Shown here in pieces: positions 26,685-36,621 of a DNA stretch of 64,000 nucleotides. The position numbers and the translations under genes were made by a program. Every line of letters starts with the position of its first letter. The stretch's first letter is position 1. Location of the stretch: positions 1-64,000 of the forward strand of contig JABAQU010000020.1 in NCBI GenBank assembly GCA_019187185.1, written 5' to 3'. The notes beneath the pieces were generated by a model. That model was not told where the DNA came from. It ran no database searches and was given only the letters and a program-made list of their open reading frames with translations. This stretch comes from Steroidobacteraceae bacterium. Lineage in GTDB: Bacteria; Pseudomonadota; Gammaproteobacteria; Steroidobacterales; Steroidobacteraceae.

Positions 26685-27580
26685 ACGACACGGCGTTCGA
26701 GGCGCGCGTCGCGGGGTGGCGAACCCGCTTCGAGCGCGTGCTCGATCAGGCGCTGGCCCTGCCCGATGCAGCCACGGCACGGCTGCGCGATGCGATGCGC
26801 TACAGCGCCCTCGGCGGCGGCAAACGACTGCGGCCGCTGCTCGTCTATGCGACGGGATCCGCGTTCGGCGCGCCGCCCGACAGGCTCGACGCGCCGGCGA
26901 CGGCTGTCGAAATGATCCACGTCTACAGCCTCATCCACGACGACCTGCCCGCGATGGACGACGACGACCTGCGTCGCGGGCGCCCGACCTGCCATCGCGC
27001 CTTCGACGAACCGACCGCGCTGCTCGCCGGGGACGCGCTGCAGGCGCATGCGTTCGAGGTCCTGTCGCGTCCCGCGACGGGCGCGGCCGACGCGAGCGTG
27101 CCGCTCGCGATGATCCGCGTGCTCGCCGAGGCGATCGGCACGAGCGGCATGGCGGGCGGACAGGCGATCGACCTCGAGTCGATCGGCTGCGCGCTCGACC
27201 TCCCGGCCGTCGAGAACATGCATCGCCGCAAGACCGGGGCCCTGATCCGCGCGAGCGTGCTGCTCGGCGCGATTGCGGCGGGCGTGTGCGCCGGGGCGCG
27301 CTACGAGGCGCTGGCGCGCTATGGCGCCGAGATCGGCCTCGCGTTCCAGATCCAGGACGACATCCTCGATGTCGAGGGCAGCACCGAGCAGATCGGCAAG
27401 ACCTCGGGCGCCGATGCCGTCCGCGACAAGCCCACCTACCCGAGCCGGGTGGGCCTCGCCGAGGCGCACCGCCTCGCCCTTGCGGCACACGATCGTGCGC
27501 TCGCGGCCCTCGCGACGCTCGGCGAGGCCACGGCGACCCTCGAGAGCCTCGCGCATTACGTGGTTCGCCGCGAGCGTTGA
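26681..27580 (+). CDS. ispA: Farnesyl diphosphate synthase (geranyltranstransferase)
   Basis: This enzyme condenses isopentenyl diphosphate with dimethylallyl and geranyl diphosphate to form farnesyl diphosphate. The 299-residue protein shows [15 protein letters not shown], the first Asp-rich motif [20 protein letters not shown] and the second [12 protein letters not shown]. The GTG at 26681 overlaps the xseB stop. It feeds quinone and undecaprenyl synthesis and stands directly before dxs, the first enzyme of the MEP pathway. Confidence 0.97.
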   Translation: MNDTAFEARVAGWRTRFERVLDQALALPDAATARLRDAMRYSALGGGKRLRPLLVYATGSAFGAPPDRLDAPATAVEMIHVYSLIHDDLPAMDDDDLRRGRPTCHRAFDEPTALLAGDALQAHAFEVLSRPATGAADASVPLAMIRVLAEAIGTSGMAGGQAIDLESIGCALDLPAVENMHRRKTGALIRASVLLGAIAAGVCAGARYEALARYGAEIGLAFQIQDDILDVEGSTEQIGKTSGADAVRDKPTYPSRVGLAEAHRLALAAHDRALAALATLGEATATLESLAHYVVRRER

Positions 27581-27602
27581 GCTAGACTTTCCGCACCTTC
27601 GC

Positions 27603-29513
27603 ATGAGCATTTCCGCCCACACCTACCCGACGCTGGCCGCCGTTGCCCGTTCGCCCGCCGACCTGCGCACCCTCGACGAGAGCCGCCTCGCCGCCCTCGC
27701 CGACGAGCTGCGCGCGTACCTCATCCAGACCGTCGCGACGCGGGGCGGCCATTTCGCTGCGGGCCTCGGCACGGTGGAGCTCGCGATTGCGCTGCATTTC
27801 GTGTTCGAGACGCCGCACGATCGCCTCGTGTGGGACGTCGGCCACCAGGCCTATCCGCACAAGGTCCTCACCGGGCGCGGCGATCGGCTCGAGACCATCA
27901 AGCAGAAGGGTGGCCTCGCGCCGTTCCTGACGCGCGCCGAGAGCGAGTACGACACCTTCGGTGTCGGCCACTCGAGCACGTCGATCAGCGCCGCGCTCGG
28001 CATGGCGGTCGCCGCCCGGCATCGCGGCGAGCAGCGCAATGTCGTTGCGGTGATCGGCGACGGCGCATTGACCGCGGGGCTCGCGTGGGAGGCGATGCTG
28101 AACGCAGGCGCGAGCAAGGCCGACCTGACGGTCGTGCTGAACGACAACGACATGTCGATTTCGGAGAATGTCGGCGCGCTCTCGCACTATCTCGCGCGCA
28201 TCCTGTCGAGCCGCACCTACGCGAAAGTGCGCGAGGGCGGCAAGCGCATGCTCCGCCAGATGCCGACGATGCGCGAGTTCGCGCGCCGCTCCGAAGAGCA
28301 CCTGAAGGGCATGGTGCTGCCCGGCACGCTGTTCGAGGAACTCGGCTTCACCTATCACGGCCCGGTCGACGGCCACGACCTGAAGGCGCTCGTGCCGACG
28401 TTGCGCAACCTGCGCAATCTCGCGGGCCCGCATTTCCTGCACGTCGTCACCCGCAAGGGCAAGGGTTACGCGCCGGCCGAAGCCGACCCGATCAAATGGC
28501 ACGGTCCGGGCCCGTTCGACCCGACGAGCGGCACGATCTACAAGGAAGCCGCGAGCGGCCCGAGCTATTCGCAGGTCTTCGGCGAATGGCTGTGCGACAT
28601 GGCGGCGCGCGATCCGCGCATCATCGGCATCACGCCGGCGATGCGCGAAGGCTCCGGCCTCGTCGCGTACTCGAAGCGCTTTCCCGATCGCTACTACGAC
28701 GTCGCGATCGCCGAGCAGCATGCGGTGACCTTCGCCGCGGGCCTCGCCTGCGAGGGACTGAAGCCGGTCGTCGCGATCTACTCGACCTTCCTGCAGCGCG
28801 CCTACGACCAGCTGATCCACGACGTCGCGCTGCAGAACCTGCCGGTCGTGTTCGCGCTCGATCGCGCGGGGCTCGTCGGCGGCGACGGTGCGACACACCA
28901 GGGCAGTTTCGACTTCTCTTTCCTGCGCTGCATTCCGAACCTCACGGTGATGGCGCCGGCCGACGAAAACGAATGCCGGCAGATGCTCTACACGGCCACG
29001 ACGCTCGACGGCCCCGCGGCCGTGCGCTACCCGCGGGGCACCGGGCCCGGCGTGCGAATCAACGCCGACATGACCGCGCTGCCGGTCGGCAAGGCCGAGC
29101 TGCGCCGCGAGGGCCGCAGCGGTCTCCTCGTGCTCGCGTGGGGCGCGCTCGTCGAGGCGGCGATGGCCATCGGCGACCGCTTCGACGCCACGGTCGTCAA
29201 CATGCGTTTTGTCAAACCGCTCGACGAATCGCTCGTCGTGCAGCTCGCGAGTCGCCATCGCGCGGTGCTCACGCTCGAGGAAAACGTGCTCGCGGGCGGC
29301 GCCGGCTCCGCGGTGGGAGAGTTGCTCGCGGCCGAGGGCATCGCCGTGCCGCTGCTGTCGCTCGGCATTCCCGACCGCTTCATCGAGCACGGCTCGCGCG
29401 AGGAGTGCCTCGAGATGGCCGGGCTCGATACGCCGAGCCTCCTGGCCGCGACCGATCACTGGTGGACGGCGCTGACAGCCGCACCGGCCCGGATCCGTAT
29501 AATGGCCCCATGA
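27603..29513 (+). CDS. dxs: 1-deoxy-D-xylulose-5-phosphate synthase
   Basis: This thiamin-diphosphate enzyme condenses pyruvate and glyceraldehyde 3-phosphate, the entry step of the MEP isoprenoid pathway. The 636-residue protein contains [19 protein letters not shown], the ThDP motif [33 protein letters not shown] and the transketolase-type [17 protein letters not shown]. The ATG at 27603 is 22 bp after ispA. The longer open frame beginning at 27273 is the shadow of ispA. It overlaps folE2 by 4 bp. Confidence 0.97.
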   Translation: MSISAHTYPTLAAVARSPADLRTLDESRLAALADELRAYLIQTVATRGGHFAAGLGTVELAIALHFVFETPHDRLVWDVGHQAYPHKVLTGRGDRLETIKQKGGLAPFLTRAESEYDTFGVGHSSTSISAALGMAVAARHRGEQRNVVAVIGDGALTAGLAWEAMLNAGASKADLTVVLNDNDMSISENVGALSHYLARILSSRTYAKVREGGKRMLRQMPTMREFARRSEEHLKGMVLPGTLFEELGFTYHGPVDGHDLKALVPTLRNLRNLAGPHFLHVVTRKGKGYAPAEADPIKWHGPGPFDPTSGTIYKEAASGPSYSQVFGEWLCDMAARDPRIIGITPAMREGSGLVAYSKRFPDRYYDVAIAEQHAVTFAAGLACEGLKPVVAIYSTFLQRAYDQLIHDVALQNLPVVFALDRAGLVGGDGATHQGSFDFSFLRCIPNLTVMAPADENECRQMLYTATTLDGPAAVRYPRGTGPGVRINADMTALPVGKAELRREGRSGLLVLAWGALVEAAMAIGDRFDATVVNMRFVKPLDESLVVQLASRHRAVLTLEENVLAGGAGSAVGELLAAEGIAVPLLSLGIPDRFIEHGSREECLEMAGLDTPSLLAATDHWWTALTAAPARIRIMAP

Positions 29514-30349
29514 CCCCTTCCGCCCCCGCTTCCGCCCCTGGATCCCACAGCCACACCATCGAGGACGTCCAGGGGCACGCCGATACGCGCCGCATCCCGA
29601 TCAACAAGGTGGGCATCAAGGACATTGCCCACCCGGTGCGCGTGCGCGATCGCGCCGAGGGCGAGCAGCACACGATCGCGACCTTCAACATGTACGTGAA
29701 CCTGCCCCACAACTTCAAGGGCACGCACATGTCGCGCTTCGTCGAGATCCTGCACGGCCAGCGCGAGGTCTCGGTCGAATCCTTCGGCGCCATGCTCGCG
29801 CAGATGACACGGCGCCTCGAGGCCGACGCCGGCCACATCGAGATGAGCTTCCCGTTCTTCGTGACGAAGTCGGCACCCGTGTCCGGCGTGCAGAGCCTGA
29901 TGGACTATCGCGCGGCGCTGATCGGCGAGCACCGCCACGGCGAGACGGCGCTCTGGGTCAAGGTGGTCGTGCCCGTGACGAGCCTTTGCCCCTGTTCGAA
30001 GAAGATCTCCGACCGCGGCGCGCACAACCAGCGCTCGCACGTCACGATCGAGGTGAAGCTGCGCAGCCACCTGTGGATCGAAGAGCTGATCGAGATCGCC
30101 GAGGCCGAGGCCTCGAGCGAGCTGTACGGGATCCTGAAGCGCACCGACGAGAAATTCGTGACCGAACGCGCCTACGACAACCCGAAGTTCGTCGAGGACC
30201 TGGTGCGCGACGTCGCGCTGCGCCTGAATCGCGACGAGCGCATCGCGGCCTACGTGATCGAAGCCGAGAACTTCGAATCGATCCACAATCACTCGGCCTA
30301 CGCGCGCGTCGAGCGCGACAAGGACGCCGGGCCTTCAGCGGTTCGCTGA
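29510..30349 (+). CDS. folE2: GTP cyclohydrolase FolE2 (type IB)
   Basis: This enzyme makes 7,8-dihydroneopterin triphosphate from GTP for folate or queuosine synthesis. The type IB enzyme tolerates metals other than zinc. The 279-residue protein has [20 protein letters not shown], where the CPCSK cysteine is the metal ligand, and [15 protein letters not shown] at the end. The ATG overlaps the dxs stop (ATGA). A TATAAT hexamer (29498-29503) lies just before the gene but its best -35 candidate is too far away. FolE2 is often zinc-regulated; no Zur-like site was recognised. The 3' end overlaps the convergent FkbM gene by 15 bp. Confidence 0.97.
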   Translation: MTPSAPASAPGSHSHTIEDVQGHADTRRIPINKVGIKDIAHPVRVRDRAEGEQHTIATFNMYVNLPHNFKGTHMSRFVEILHGQREVSVESFGAMLAQMTRRLEADAGHIEMSFPFFVTKSAPVSGVQSLMDYRAALIGEHRHGETALWVKVVVPVTSLCPCSKKISDRGAHNQRSHVTIEVKLRSHLWIEELIEIAEAEASSELYGILKRTDEKFVTERAYDNPKFVEDLVRDVALRLNRDERIAAYVIEAENFESIHNHSAYARVERDKDAGPSAVR

Positions 30350-31171
30350 AACCGCGCCGAGCGGCTCGCGCAGGCACAGCAGGTCGAAGCGCGTGCCGCG
30401 CGCGCTGTGCGCCGCGAGATGGCGTGCGAGATCCCCGTCGATGGGTCCGACGCGCGCACCGCGCACCGTGTAGGCATGCGCGAATGCGGCGCCGATGAGC
30501 CCGGCGAACTCCGCCACCGTGCAGCCCTGCTCCGCCAGCTGCTCCGGCGCATATTCGACGTACAACGCGCATGTCCGTGCGAGGGTAGCCCGCGCGCCGC
30601 GCAGCACCTGCACTTCGTAGCCTTCCGCGTCGACCACCAGGAGATCGATGTCGCGCGTATCCCGCGCAAGCGTGGCATCGAGCGTAACAATCGGCACGGA
30701 GATCTCGCCGCGATCGCTCACCCGGCTGTTGCCGGAGTTGATCGGGTTCTCGGTGAAACGCGCGAGCCCCGCTGCTTCGCCGACCGCGCTCGCATGCACG
30801 GCGAGGCCGGCGAGCCCGTTCAACACGAGGTTCAGCTCGAGCAATCGGCGGTTGCGCGGGCTCGGCTCGAACGCGATCGTCGACGCTGCGCCCGCGACGC
30901 GCGCGAGCGGGATCAACACGCTGCCGACGTGGGCGCCGACCACGACGAGGCGTGCGCCCGGCGCGACGAGCGAGGCAAGCAACGTCACCTGCGCCCAGTC
31001 ATACTCGCCGCGTTCGAGCAGGTGGCGCGACACGTTGAAGTCGCGTGCGTCGACGACGAGCGTGCCGTTTTTCGTCTCGGCCACGAGGCCGAGGCCGTGG
31101 GCCGCGAGCACACGCATGCGCGCACGGGCTCGCAGCAGGCGGGATACGCGCTTGCGCCAGGGAATCTGCAT
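30335..31171 (-). CDS. FkbM family SAM-dependent methyltransferase
   Basis: This is a 278-residue class I methyltransferase of the FkbM type, which usually O-methylates sugars or polyketides. The SAM-binding region reads [20 protein letters not shown], followed by [20 protein letters not shown] and the late motif [19 protein letters not shown], all family-specific. No signal peptide is seen. The ATG at 31171 ([15 protein letters not shown]) leaves a basic N-terminus; upstream frame is shadow. It is a single gene between folE2 and a peptidase with no polysaccharide genes near, so its substrate cannot be guessed. Confidence 0.88.
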   Translation of the reverse strand: MQIPWRKRVSRLLRARARMRVLAAHGLGLVAETKNGTLVVDARDFNVSRHLLERGEYDWAQVTLLASLVAPGARLVVVGAHVGSVLIPLARVAGAASTIAFEPSPRNRRLLELNLVLNGLAGLAVHASAVGEAAGLARFTENPINSGNSRVSDRGEISVPIVTLDATLARDTRDIDLLVVDAEGYEVQVLRGARATLARTCALYVEYAPEQLAEQGCTVAEFAGLIGAAFAHAYTVRGARVGPIDGDLARHLAAHSARGTRFDLLCLREPLGAVSANR

Positions 31172-31194
31172 CGCGGGATTGTCGCCGTTTTCTG

Positions 31195-31227
31195 TAACAT
31201 GGCGCCACTTCGCACGGGGGACCGACC
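31195..31227 (+). promoter_or_regulatory. Leader shared with xseB, upstream of S9 peptidase
   Basis: TAACATGGCGCCACTT begins at 31195 and GGGGGACCG sits directly before the ATG at 31228. The same two blocks, with the same order and nearly the same distance to the start codon, precede xseB at 26407-26441. TAACAT may be the -10 box; no good -35 hexamer is visible here. GGGGGA serves as the ribosome site. Confidence 0.5.
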
Positions 31228-33360
31228 ATGTACCGACGCACGCTCGCGTTCGCTGCCGTCCTGTTTGCGCTGTACGCCCACGCCGGCGCCGCACCCGGTG
31301 CCCCCGCGTCCGGTGCCGCCGTGCTCGATGCCGCTTCGCTCACGAGGTTCGCGTTCGTCGGCGACGCGCAGATCTCCGCCGACGGCCGCCGCATCGCCTA
31401 TGTCGTCGCGCAGGTCGATCCCGACAAGGACGACTACCAGGGTGACATCTGGCTGATCGACGGCACGAGCGCGCCACGCCGGATCGTCGGCGGACCGACC
31501 GACGACTCCCGCCCGCGCTGGTCACCCGACGGCATGCAGCTCGCGTTCCTGTCGAACCGGAACGGCAAGCGCCAGATCCATGTCCTCGACCTGCGAGGCG
31601 GCGAAGCCTGGCCCCTCACGGCGGAAAAGGAAGGCGTCGGGGCCTTTGCATGGTCCCCCGATGGACGGCGCATCGCGTACCTCGCACGCCCCGCACCGGC
31701 CGATGCGCCGGGCCCCGACTCGCCGAAGAAGGAGCAAGGCGCCGGCAAGGCACATGTGACCGAGCGGCTCTTCTACCGCATCGACGGCGCGCCCGGCTTC
31801 CTGCCCGGGCAGCGCTCGCAACTCTGGGTCGTCGATGTCGCCGAACAGCACGGTGCGGCCCTCGGGCCCCTGTGGGACGGGCGCACGGAGCCCTCCGAAC
31901 CGGCGTGGACGCCCGACGGCAAGGCGCTCGTATTCAGCGCACTGCCCGAACCGGATCCGCCGGTTGCACCGCTCGACACCGAGCTCTTTCGTGTCGCCGT
32001 CGCCGCGGGCGCGCGCGCCGCGGCGCTGACCGACCGCCGCGGACCCGACGATGGCCCGGTCGCGATCTCGCGCGATGGGCAGGTCGCGTGGACCGGGTTC
32101 GACGACACCACACCGCTGCGCAGCTCGACGACCACACGGCTTTACGCGGCGCGGCCCGCAGGCGCTCTCCTCGGTGCCCCGGTGAATGTCACCGCGGCAT
32201 TCGATCGCAATGTCGACGAGACCGTGATGTCCGACACGCCGATGCCGCGTGGCGGCGGCGCGCGCGCGCAGTTCGACGCAAGCGGTCGATCGTTGTGGTT
32301 CATCGCGGCCGACCGCGGCCTCGCGCAGCTCTATCGCGCGCCCGCGGGCGGAGGCGCACCGGTCCCGATGTCGACGCAGCTGCGTGGCGACCTGCGCGAG
32401 TTCTCGATCGCGCGCACCGGACAGATCGCCGCGGTGTTCGGCTCGCCGACGCAGCCGTACGAGGTGTGGACACTCGACGCGCCCGGCGGACGCTGGACGC
32501 AGCGCACGACACACGGCCGCGACTCGCTCGCGGGCGCCACGCTCGTGTCGAGCGAGGAGCTGTGGCTCGACTCGTTCGACGGCACGCGCGTCCAGGGCTG
32601 GCTGCTGAAGCCGCCCGGTTTCGACGCGGGGAGGAAGTATCCGCTGATGCTCTACATCCACGGCGGCCCGCACGCGATGTACGGCGAGAGCTTCTTCCAC
32701 GAGTTCCAGGTACTCGCCAACGCGGGTTTCATCGTGCTGATCGCCAATCCGCGCGGCAGCACGGGTTACGGCGCGGACTTCGCGAACAGCGTGCAGTTCC
32801 GCTATCCGGGCGACGACTACCGTGACCTGATGGCCGTGCTCGACGCAGTGATCGCCCGCGGCCACGTGGACACTGCCCGCCTCGGCGTCGGCGGCGGCAG
32901 CGGCGGCGGCGTGCTGACGAGCTGGACGATCGCGCAGACCGACCGCTTCGCGGCTGCGCTGGTCGAGCGCCCGGTCGTCGACTGGGCCTCGTTCGCCGCA
33001 GTCTCGGACCTGAACCTCTATTTCGTGCAGCACTGGTTCCGCGACTTCCCGTGGCGGGACCCGCAGGATTACTTCGCGCGCTCGACCATCAACCAGGTCG
33101 ACAAGGTGAAGACACCCGTGCTCGTTATCCAGAGCGAGCAGGACTACCGCACGCCGCAGGGTCAGGGCATCGGCTACTACAACGCACTCAGGATGCTCGG
33201 CAAGCCCGCGAAACTCGCGCTTTTCCCGGGCTCCTCGCACGGCCTGTCACGGAGCGGCCCGCCGAGCCAGCGGGTCGAGCGACTCGGGATCATCCTCGAC
33301 TGGTTTACGAGCCGGCTTCTGCCGCCACCCGCTGCTCCGCATTCTGCAGGCGACCGATGA
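31228..33360 (+). CDS. Secreted S9 family prolyl oligopeptidase (dipeptidyl/acylaminoacyl peptidase type)
   Basis: This 710-residue peptidase has a signal peptide (YRRTLAFAAVLFALYAHAGA). A seven-bladed WD40-like propeller follows, with repeats such as PRWSPDGMQLAFLSNRNGK and FAWSPDGRRIAYLARP. The C-terminal alpha/beta hydrolase domain has the serine in GVGGGSGGGVLTSW, the aspartate in VIQSEQDYRTPQG and the histidine in FPGSSHGLSRSG, so the triad is complete. It probably degrades peptides in the periplasm. The 3' end overlaps the convergent kinase gene by 56 bp, with both stops inside the other reading frame. Confidence 0.94.
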   Translation: MYRRTLAFAAVLFALYAHAGAAPGAPASGAAVLDAASLTRFAFVGDAQISADGRRIAYVVAQVDPDKDDYQGDIWLIDGTSAPRRIVGGPTDDSRPRWSPDGMQLAFLSNRNGKRQIHVLDLRGGEAWPLTAEKEGVGAFAWSPDGRRIAYLARPAPADAPGPDSPKKEQGAGKAHVTERLFYRIDGAPGFLPGQRSQLWVVDVAEQHGAALGPLWDGRTEPSEPAWTPDGKALVFSALPEPDPPVAPLDTELFRVAVAAGARAAALTDRRGPDDGPVAISRDGQVAWTGFDDTTPLRSSTTTRLYAARPAGALLGAPVNVTAAFDRNVDETVMSDTPMPRGGGARAQFDASGRSLWFIAADRGLAQLYRAPAGGGAPVPMSTQLRGDLREFSIARTGQIAAVFGSPTQPYEVWTLDAPGGRWTQRTTHGRDSLAGATLVSSEELWLDSFDGTRVQGWLLKPPGFDAGRKYPLMLYIHGGPHAMYGESFFHEFQVLANAGFIVLIANPRGSTGYGADFANSVQFRYPGDDYRDLMAVLDAVIARGHVDTARLGVGGGSGGGVLTSWTIAQTDRFAAALVERPVVDWASFAAVSDLNLYFVQHWFRDFPWRDPQDYFARSTINQVDKVKTPVLVIQSEQDYRTPQGQGIGYYNALRMLGKPAKLALFPGSSHGLSRSGPPSQRVERLGIILDWFTSRLLPPPAAPHSAGDR

Positions 33361-34624
33361 GGCCGCGCAGGAATACGCGGTTGAAGCGCAGCTGGCAGGA
33401 TGCCGAGACCTGCTCGAGCAGTGTCGAGCTCACCTTGAGCACCGTGACGGGCCCGTTCGCCTTCACGGTCGCCGTGCGCTTGGCGCCCTGCACGTAGCTC
33501 GTCTCGCCGAAGCAGTCACCACTCTCGAGCACGCCGAGGCGCCGTCCATGGCGCTCGACGACGCACTCGCCGGCTACGACCACGTAGAACCGGTCGTCCA
33601 TCTCGCCTTCCTTGACGATCTCCTCGGACCCCGCGTAATCCTGCCAGTTGCTCGCGCGCAGCACTTCCCAGATCTCGGCGTGCGAGAACTCGTGGAAGAA
33701 CTTCAGGCGCCGGAGCGTTGCGAACTGTTCCTGCTGGTCGATGCGCGCGTAGCGCTGGCGCAGCTTCTGGTGCACGCGCGTCAGTTCGGCCGCGAGGTCG
33801 AGTCCGCTCTTGTAGCGCTTCTCCGGGTTCTTCTGCAGCGCCATCGCGACCACGGTCTCGAGTTCCTCGGGCACGTCGGGCGCGAGCGTGTGGATCGGCG
33901 CCGGCGTCGCATAGACGATCTGGTGCAGGAGCTTTGCGAGGTTGCCGGCGCGAAACGGCCGCACCCCCGACAGCAGCTCGTACATCACCGCACCGAGCGA
34001 ATAGAGGTCCGAGCGGTTTGTCAGCTCGAGACTCTGCACCTGCTCGGGCGACATGTAGGACGGGCTGCCCGCGATCCCTTCGATGCGCGAGATGTCCGAA
34101 TCGGCGACGAGCGCGATGCCGAAATCGATGATGCGCACGTCGCTGTCCTGCGTCAGCATGATGTTCGACGGCTTGATATCGCGATGGATCACGCCGCGCG
34201 AGTGCGCGTAGTTCAGCGCCTTGGCGCACTTGTAGACGATCTCGACGACGTCGTCGACGCGCAGCAGGTTGTCGGACTTGCAGTACGCCGCGAGCGTGCG
34301 TGCGCCGTGCACGTGCTCGGTGACGATGTAACAGTGGCCGTTCTCCTCGCCGGCGTCGTAGATCGGCAGGATGTGCGGGTGCTGCAGCATGCCGACCATG
34401 TGCGCTTCGGAGAGGAACATCTTGCGCGAGATCCGCGCCCGCTCCTCGTCGCCGCCCGAGTCGATGTTGTACACCTTGATCGCGACATCGCGACCGTAGT
34501 ACGGGTCGTGCGACAGGTACACCGTGCCGGTGCTGCCCTTGCCGACCTCGTTGACGATCACGTACTTGCCGATCTTGTCGGGAATCCTGCCGTTCGGCAG
34601 CGTCTTGTGGGCCGGCGTGGACAT
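33305..34624 (-). CDS. Ser/Thr protein kinase with C-terminal cyclic-nucleotide-binding domain
   Basis: This is a 439-residue Hanks-type kinase fused to a CAP-family effector domain. Kinase features are the glycine loop VGKGSTGTVYL, the ATP lysine in VAIKVY (Lys50), the catalytic loop HRDIKPSNIML (Asp149), DFG at 167-169 and GSPSYMSPEQ; all key residues are present, so it should be active. The C-terminal domain (about 308-405) has a phosphate-binding cassette SGDCFGETSYVQGAKRTATV, with Glu374 and Arg383 as expected for cAMP/cGMP binding. There is no membrane segment. The ATG at 34624 begins MSTPAHKTLPNGRIPDKIGK; upstream in-frame sequence is shadow. It follows thiL by 89 bp and could be regulated by cyclic nucleotide. 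Confidence 0.93.
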   Translation of the reverse strand: MSTPAHKTLPNGRIPDKIGKYVIVNEVGKGSTGTVYLSHDPYYGRDVAIKVYNIDSGGDEERARISRKMFLSEAHMVGMLQHPHILPIYDAGEENGHCYIVTEHVHGARTLAAYCKSDNLLRVDDVVEIVYKCAKALNYAHSRGVIHRDIKPSNIMLTQDSDVRIIDFGIALVADSDISRIEGIAGSPSYMSPEQVQSLELTNRSDLYSLGAVMYELLSGVRPFRAGNLAKLLHQIVYATPAPIHTLAPDVPEELETVVAMALQKNPEKRYKSGLDLAAELTRVHQKLRQRYARIDQQEQFATLRRLKFFHEFSHAEIWEVLRASNWQDYAGSEEIVKEGEMDDRFYVVVAGECVVERHGRRLGVLESGDCFGETSYVQGAKRTATVKANGPVTVLKVSSTLLEQVSASCQLRFNRVFLRGLIGRLQNAEQRVAAEAGS

Positions 34625-34713
34625 CGCGCGCCAGAATATGTGGGGCGCGCCGGGGCGATCTGTGATGCGCCTCGCGGATCGCCGGGGGGCGCTGCACGCT
34701 GTGACGCAGGGCG

Positions 34714-35673
34714 TCAGCGCGCGAAGTGGTCGAACCCCGAATGCGAGAACTCGATCACACTGTCGCCGCGGCAGACCGCAAGCCCGCGGCCCTCGGCCAG
34801 CCGGCCGATGGCCGTACAGGCGAGGCCTTCGAGTTCGGGCACACGCGCCGGCGGAACCGTGAAGCACAATTCGTAGTCGTCGCCGCCGGTCAGCGCGAAA
34901 TGCTCGGCGGCGGCGCGCCCCGCGACCTCCAGCAGCGGCGCCGACAGCGGCAACTGCGTGACATCGACCCGCGCGCCGCAGCCGCTCGCCAATGCGAGCT
35001 TCGACAGATCGCCCGCGAGCCCGTCGGAAAGGTCGATGCACGCACTCGCGACGCCACGGAGCCGCTCGCCGATGGCGCAGCGAGGCGCGGGAAAAAGGAA
35101 GCGTTCGCGCAAGGCCGCGAGCGCCGCAGCGTCGGCGGTTGCCGGTGTGCGCAGGCGCCCCTGCAGCAGCGCGAGCCCGCACGCGGCATCCCCCGGCGTC
35201 CCCGTGACATACACGAGGTCGCCCGGGCGCCCGCCACTGCGCAGCAGCGCGGCACTGCGGGGCACGGTGCCGAGTACCTGCACCGTGACGGCGAGCGGTC
35301 CCGACGTCAGGTCGCCGCCGACGAGCTGCACATCGTGCGCGTGCGCGAGCATGCCGAAGCCGGCCGTGAACTCCGCAAGCCAGCGCTCGTCCGCCTCGGG
35401 CAGCGTCAGCGCGAGCAGCGCCCATGCGGCAGTGGCGCCCATGGCCGCGACGTCACTCAGGTTCACCGCGAGCGCACGATGCCCGATCGAGCGCGCCGGG
35501 CTGCCTGCCGGAAAGTGCACGCTTTCGACGATCGTGTCGACGACGGCAACGAGATCGTGACCGGCCGGCGGCGCGAGCACGGCGCCGTCGTCACCGACAC
35601 CGACCGGCACGTCCCGCCGCGCACCGATGTCGCGGAAAAACCGGTCGATCAGTGCAAATTCGCCGGACGGCAT
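34714..35673 (-). CDS. thiL: Thiamine-monophosphate kinase
   Basis: This enzyme phosphorylates thiamin monophosphate to thiamin diphosphate. The 319-residue protein shows VPVGVGDDGAVLAPP, LAVNLSDVAAMGATAAWALL, the metal/ATP-binding VQLVGGDLTSGP and IDLSDGLAGDLSKLALASG, the full ThiL pattern. The ATG at 35673 is 11 bp after nusB. The ribH-nusB-thiL order is conserved in proteobacteria. Confidence 0.97.
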   Translation of the reverse strand: MPSGEFALIDRFFRDIGARRDVPVGVGDDGAVLAPPAGHDLVAVVDTIVESVHFPAGSPARSIGHRALAVNLSDVAAMGATAAWALLALTLPEADERWLAEFTAGFGMLAHAHDVQLVGGDLTSGPLAVTVQVLGTVPRSAALLRSGGRPGDLVYVTGTPGDAACGLALLQGRLRTPATADAAALAALRERFLFPAPRCAIGERLRGVASACIDLSDGLAGDLSKLALASGCGARVDVTQLPLSAPLLEVAGRAAAEHFALTGGDDYELCFTVPPARVPELEGLACTAIGRLAEGRGLAVCRGDSVIEFSHSGFDHFAR

Positions 35674-35684
35674 CGATGCGGCGC

Positions 35685-36131
35685 TCAGTGCTCGTCGCGA
35701 CGCAGGTCCCGCGCCGCCCGGTCGAGCACCGCGTTCACGTACTTGTGGCCGTCGGTCGCACCGAAGCGGCGCGCGAGGCCGACGCCTTCGTTGATCACGA
35801 CCCGGTAGGGCACATCGGGCCGCGCCGAGAGCTCGTAGAGCCCGATCAGCAGCACTGCGTGCTCGACCGGATCGAGCTCCGAGGGTGCGCGATCGATGTA
35901 CGGCCCGAGCGCGGCGTCCCAGCGCACACCGTCTTCCGCGACCCCGCGGACCAGCGCGTCGAAGTATTCGCGGTCGGCCTTCGGCATGTCGTCCGCGGCG
36001 GCGAACTCCTGCAGCAGGTCCTGCCAGGGTCCCGCATTGACCTGCCAGCGATAGAGGGCCTGCACCGCCAGCCTGCGTGCCACGGCGCGCCGGTTCGTGG
36101 CGACCCGCGCTGCCGTCAGCGCACGACTCAC
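35685..36131 (-). CDS. nusB: Transcription antitermination factor NusB
   Basis: NusB binds boxA RNA with NusE (ribosomal protein S10) and supports rRNA antitermination. The 148-residue all-helical protein contains RRLAVQALYRWQVN, ELDPVEHAVLLIGLYELSAR and the C-terminal YRVVINEGVGLARRFGATDG with YVNAVLD. The GTG at 36131 overlaps the ribH stop by 4 bp (GTGA) and gives VSRALTAARVATNRR; the upstream frame overlapping ribH is shadow. Confidence 0.96.
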   Translation of the reverse strand: MSRALTAARVATNRRAVARRLAVQALYRWQVNAGPWQDLLQEFAAADDMPKADREYFDALVRGVAEDGVRWDAALGPYIDRAPSELDPVEHAVLLIGLYELSARPDVPYRVVINEGVGLARRFGATDGHKYVNAVLDRAARDLRRDEH

Positions 36132-36595
36132 GACAGCCTCGGCAGCAGGTTCGCCATTTCGATCGCGCCACACATCGCCTCGCCGCCCTTGTTGCCGGCG
36201 CGCACGGCCGCGCGCTGCACGGCCTGCTCGACGTTCTCCACGGTCAGCACGCCGAACATCACGGGCACGCCCGTGTCGAGCGCGACCTGCGACAGGCCCC
36301 GCGCGCACTCGCCGGCGACAAAGTCGAAATGCGCGGTGTCGCCGCGTATCACGCAGCCGAGCGCCACGACCGCCGCGAAGCGGCCGCTCACTGCGCATTG
36401 CCGCGCCGCGACCGGCAGCTCGAAGGCGCCCGGCACGCGTGCGACCACGAGCCGGTCCGGTGCGCCGCCGCAGCGTTCCCAGGCCTCCACGGCACCGCGC
36501 AGCAGGCTCGCCACGATGAAATCGTTGAAGCGCGCCGCGACGATCGCGACGGACAGGTGCGCAGCAGACAACTCGCCGGTGTGGACGGGGGGCAT
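36128..36595 (-). CDS. ribH: 6,7-dimethyl-8-ribityllumazine synthase
   Basis: This enzyme condenses 5-amino-6-ribitylaminouracil with 3,4-dihydroxybutanone 4-phosphate to make lumazine. The 155-residue protein shows SVAIVAARFNDFIVASLLRG, VPGAFELPVAARQ, VALGCVIRGDTAHFDFVAGE and VPVMFGVLTVENVEQA, as in the family. It follows ribBA by 26 bp and overlaps nusB. Confidence 0.97.
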   Translation of the reverse strand: MPPVHTGELSAAHLSVAIVAARFNDFIVASLLRGAVEAWERCGGAPDRLVVARVPGAFELPVAARQCAVSGRFAAVVALGCVIRGDTAHFDFVAGECARGLSQVALDTGVPVMFGVLTVENVEQAVQRAAVRAGNKGGEAMCGAIEMANLLPRLS

Positions 36596-36621
36596 GCGCG
36601 CAGTATAGCGGGGGCGGCCCG

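Noticed and set aside
27582..29459. 625-codon open frame antisense to dxs
   Set aside because: It is a mirror of dxs codon structure, with no recognisable protein features.
34625..35425. N-terminal extension of the kinase
   Set aside because: It overlaps thiL in another frame and is composed of Arg/Ala shadow sequence.
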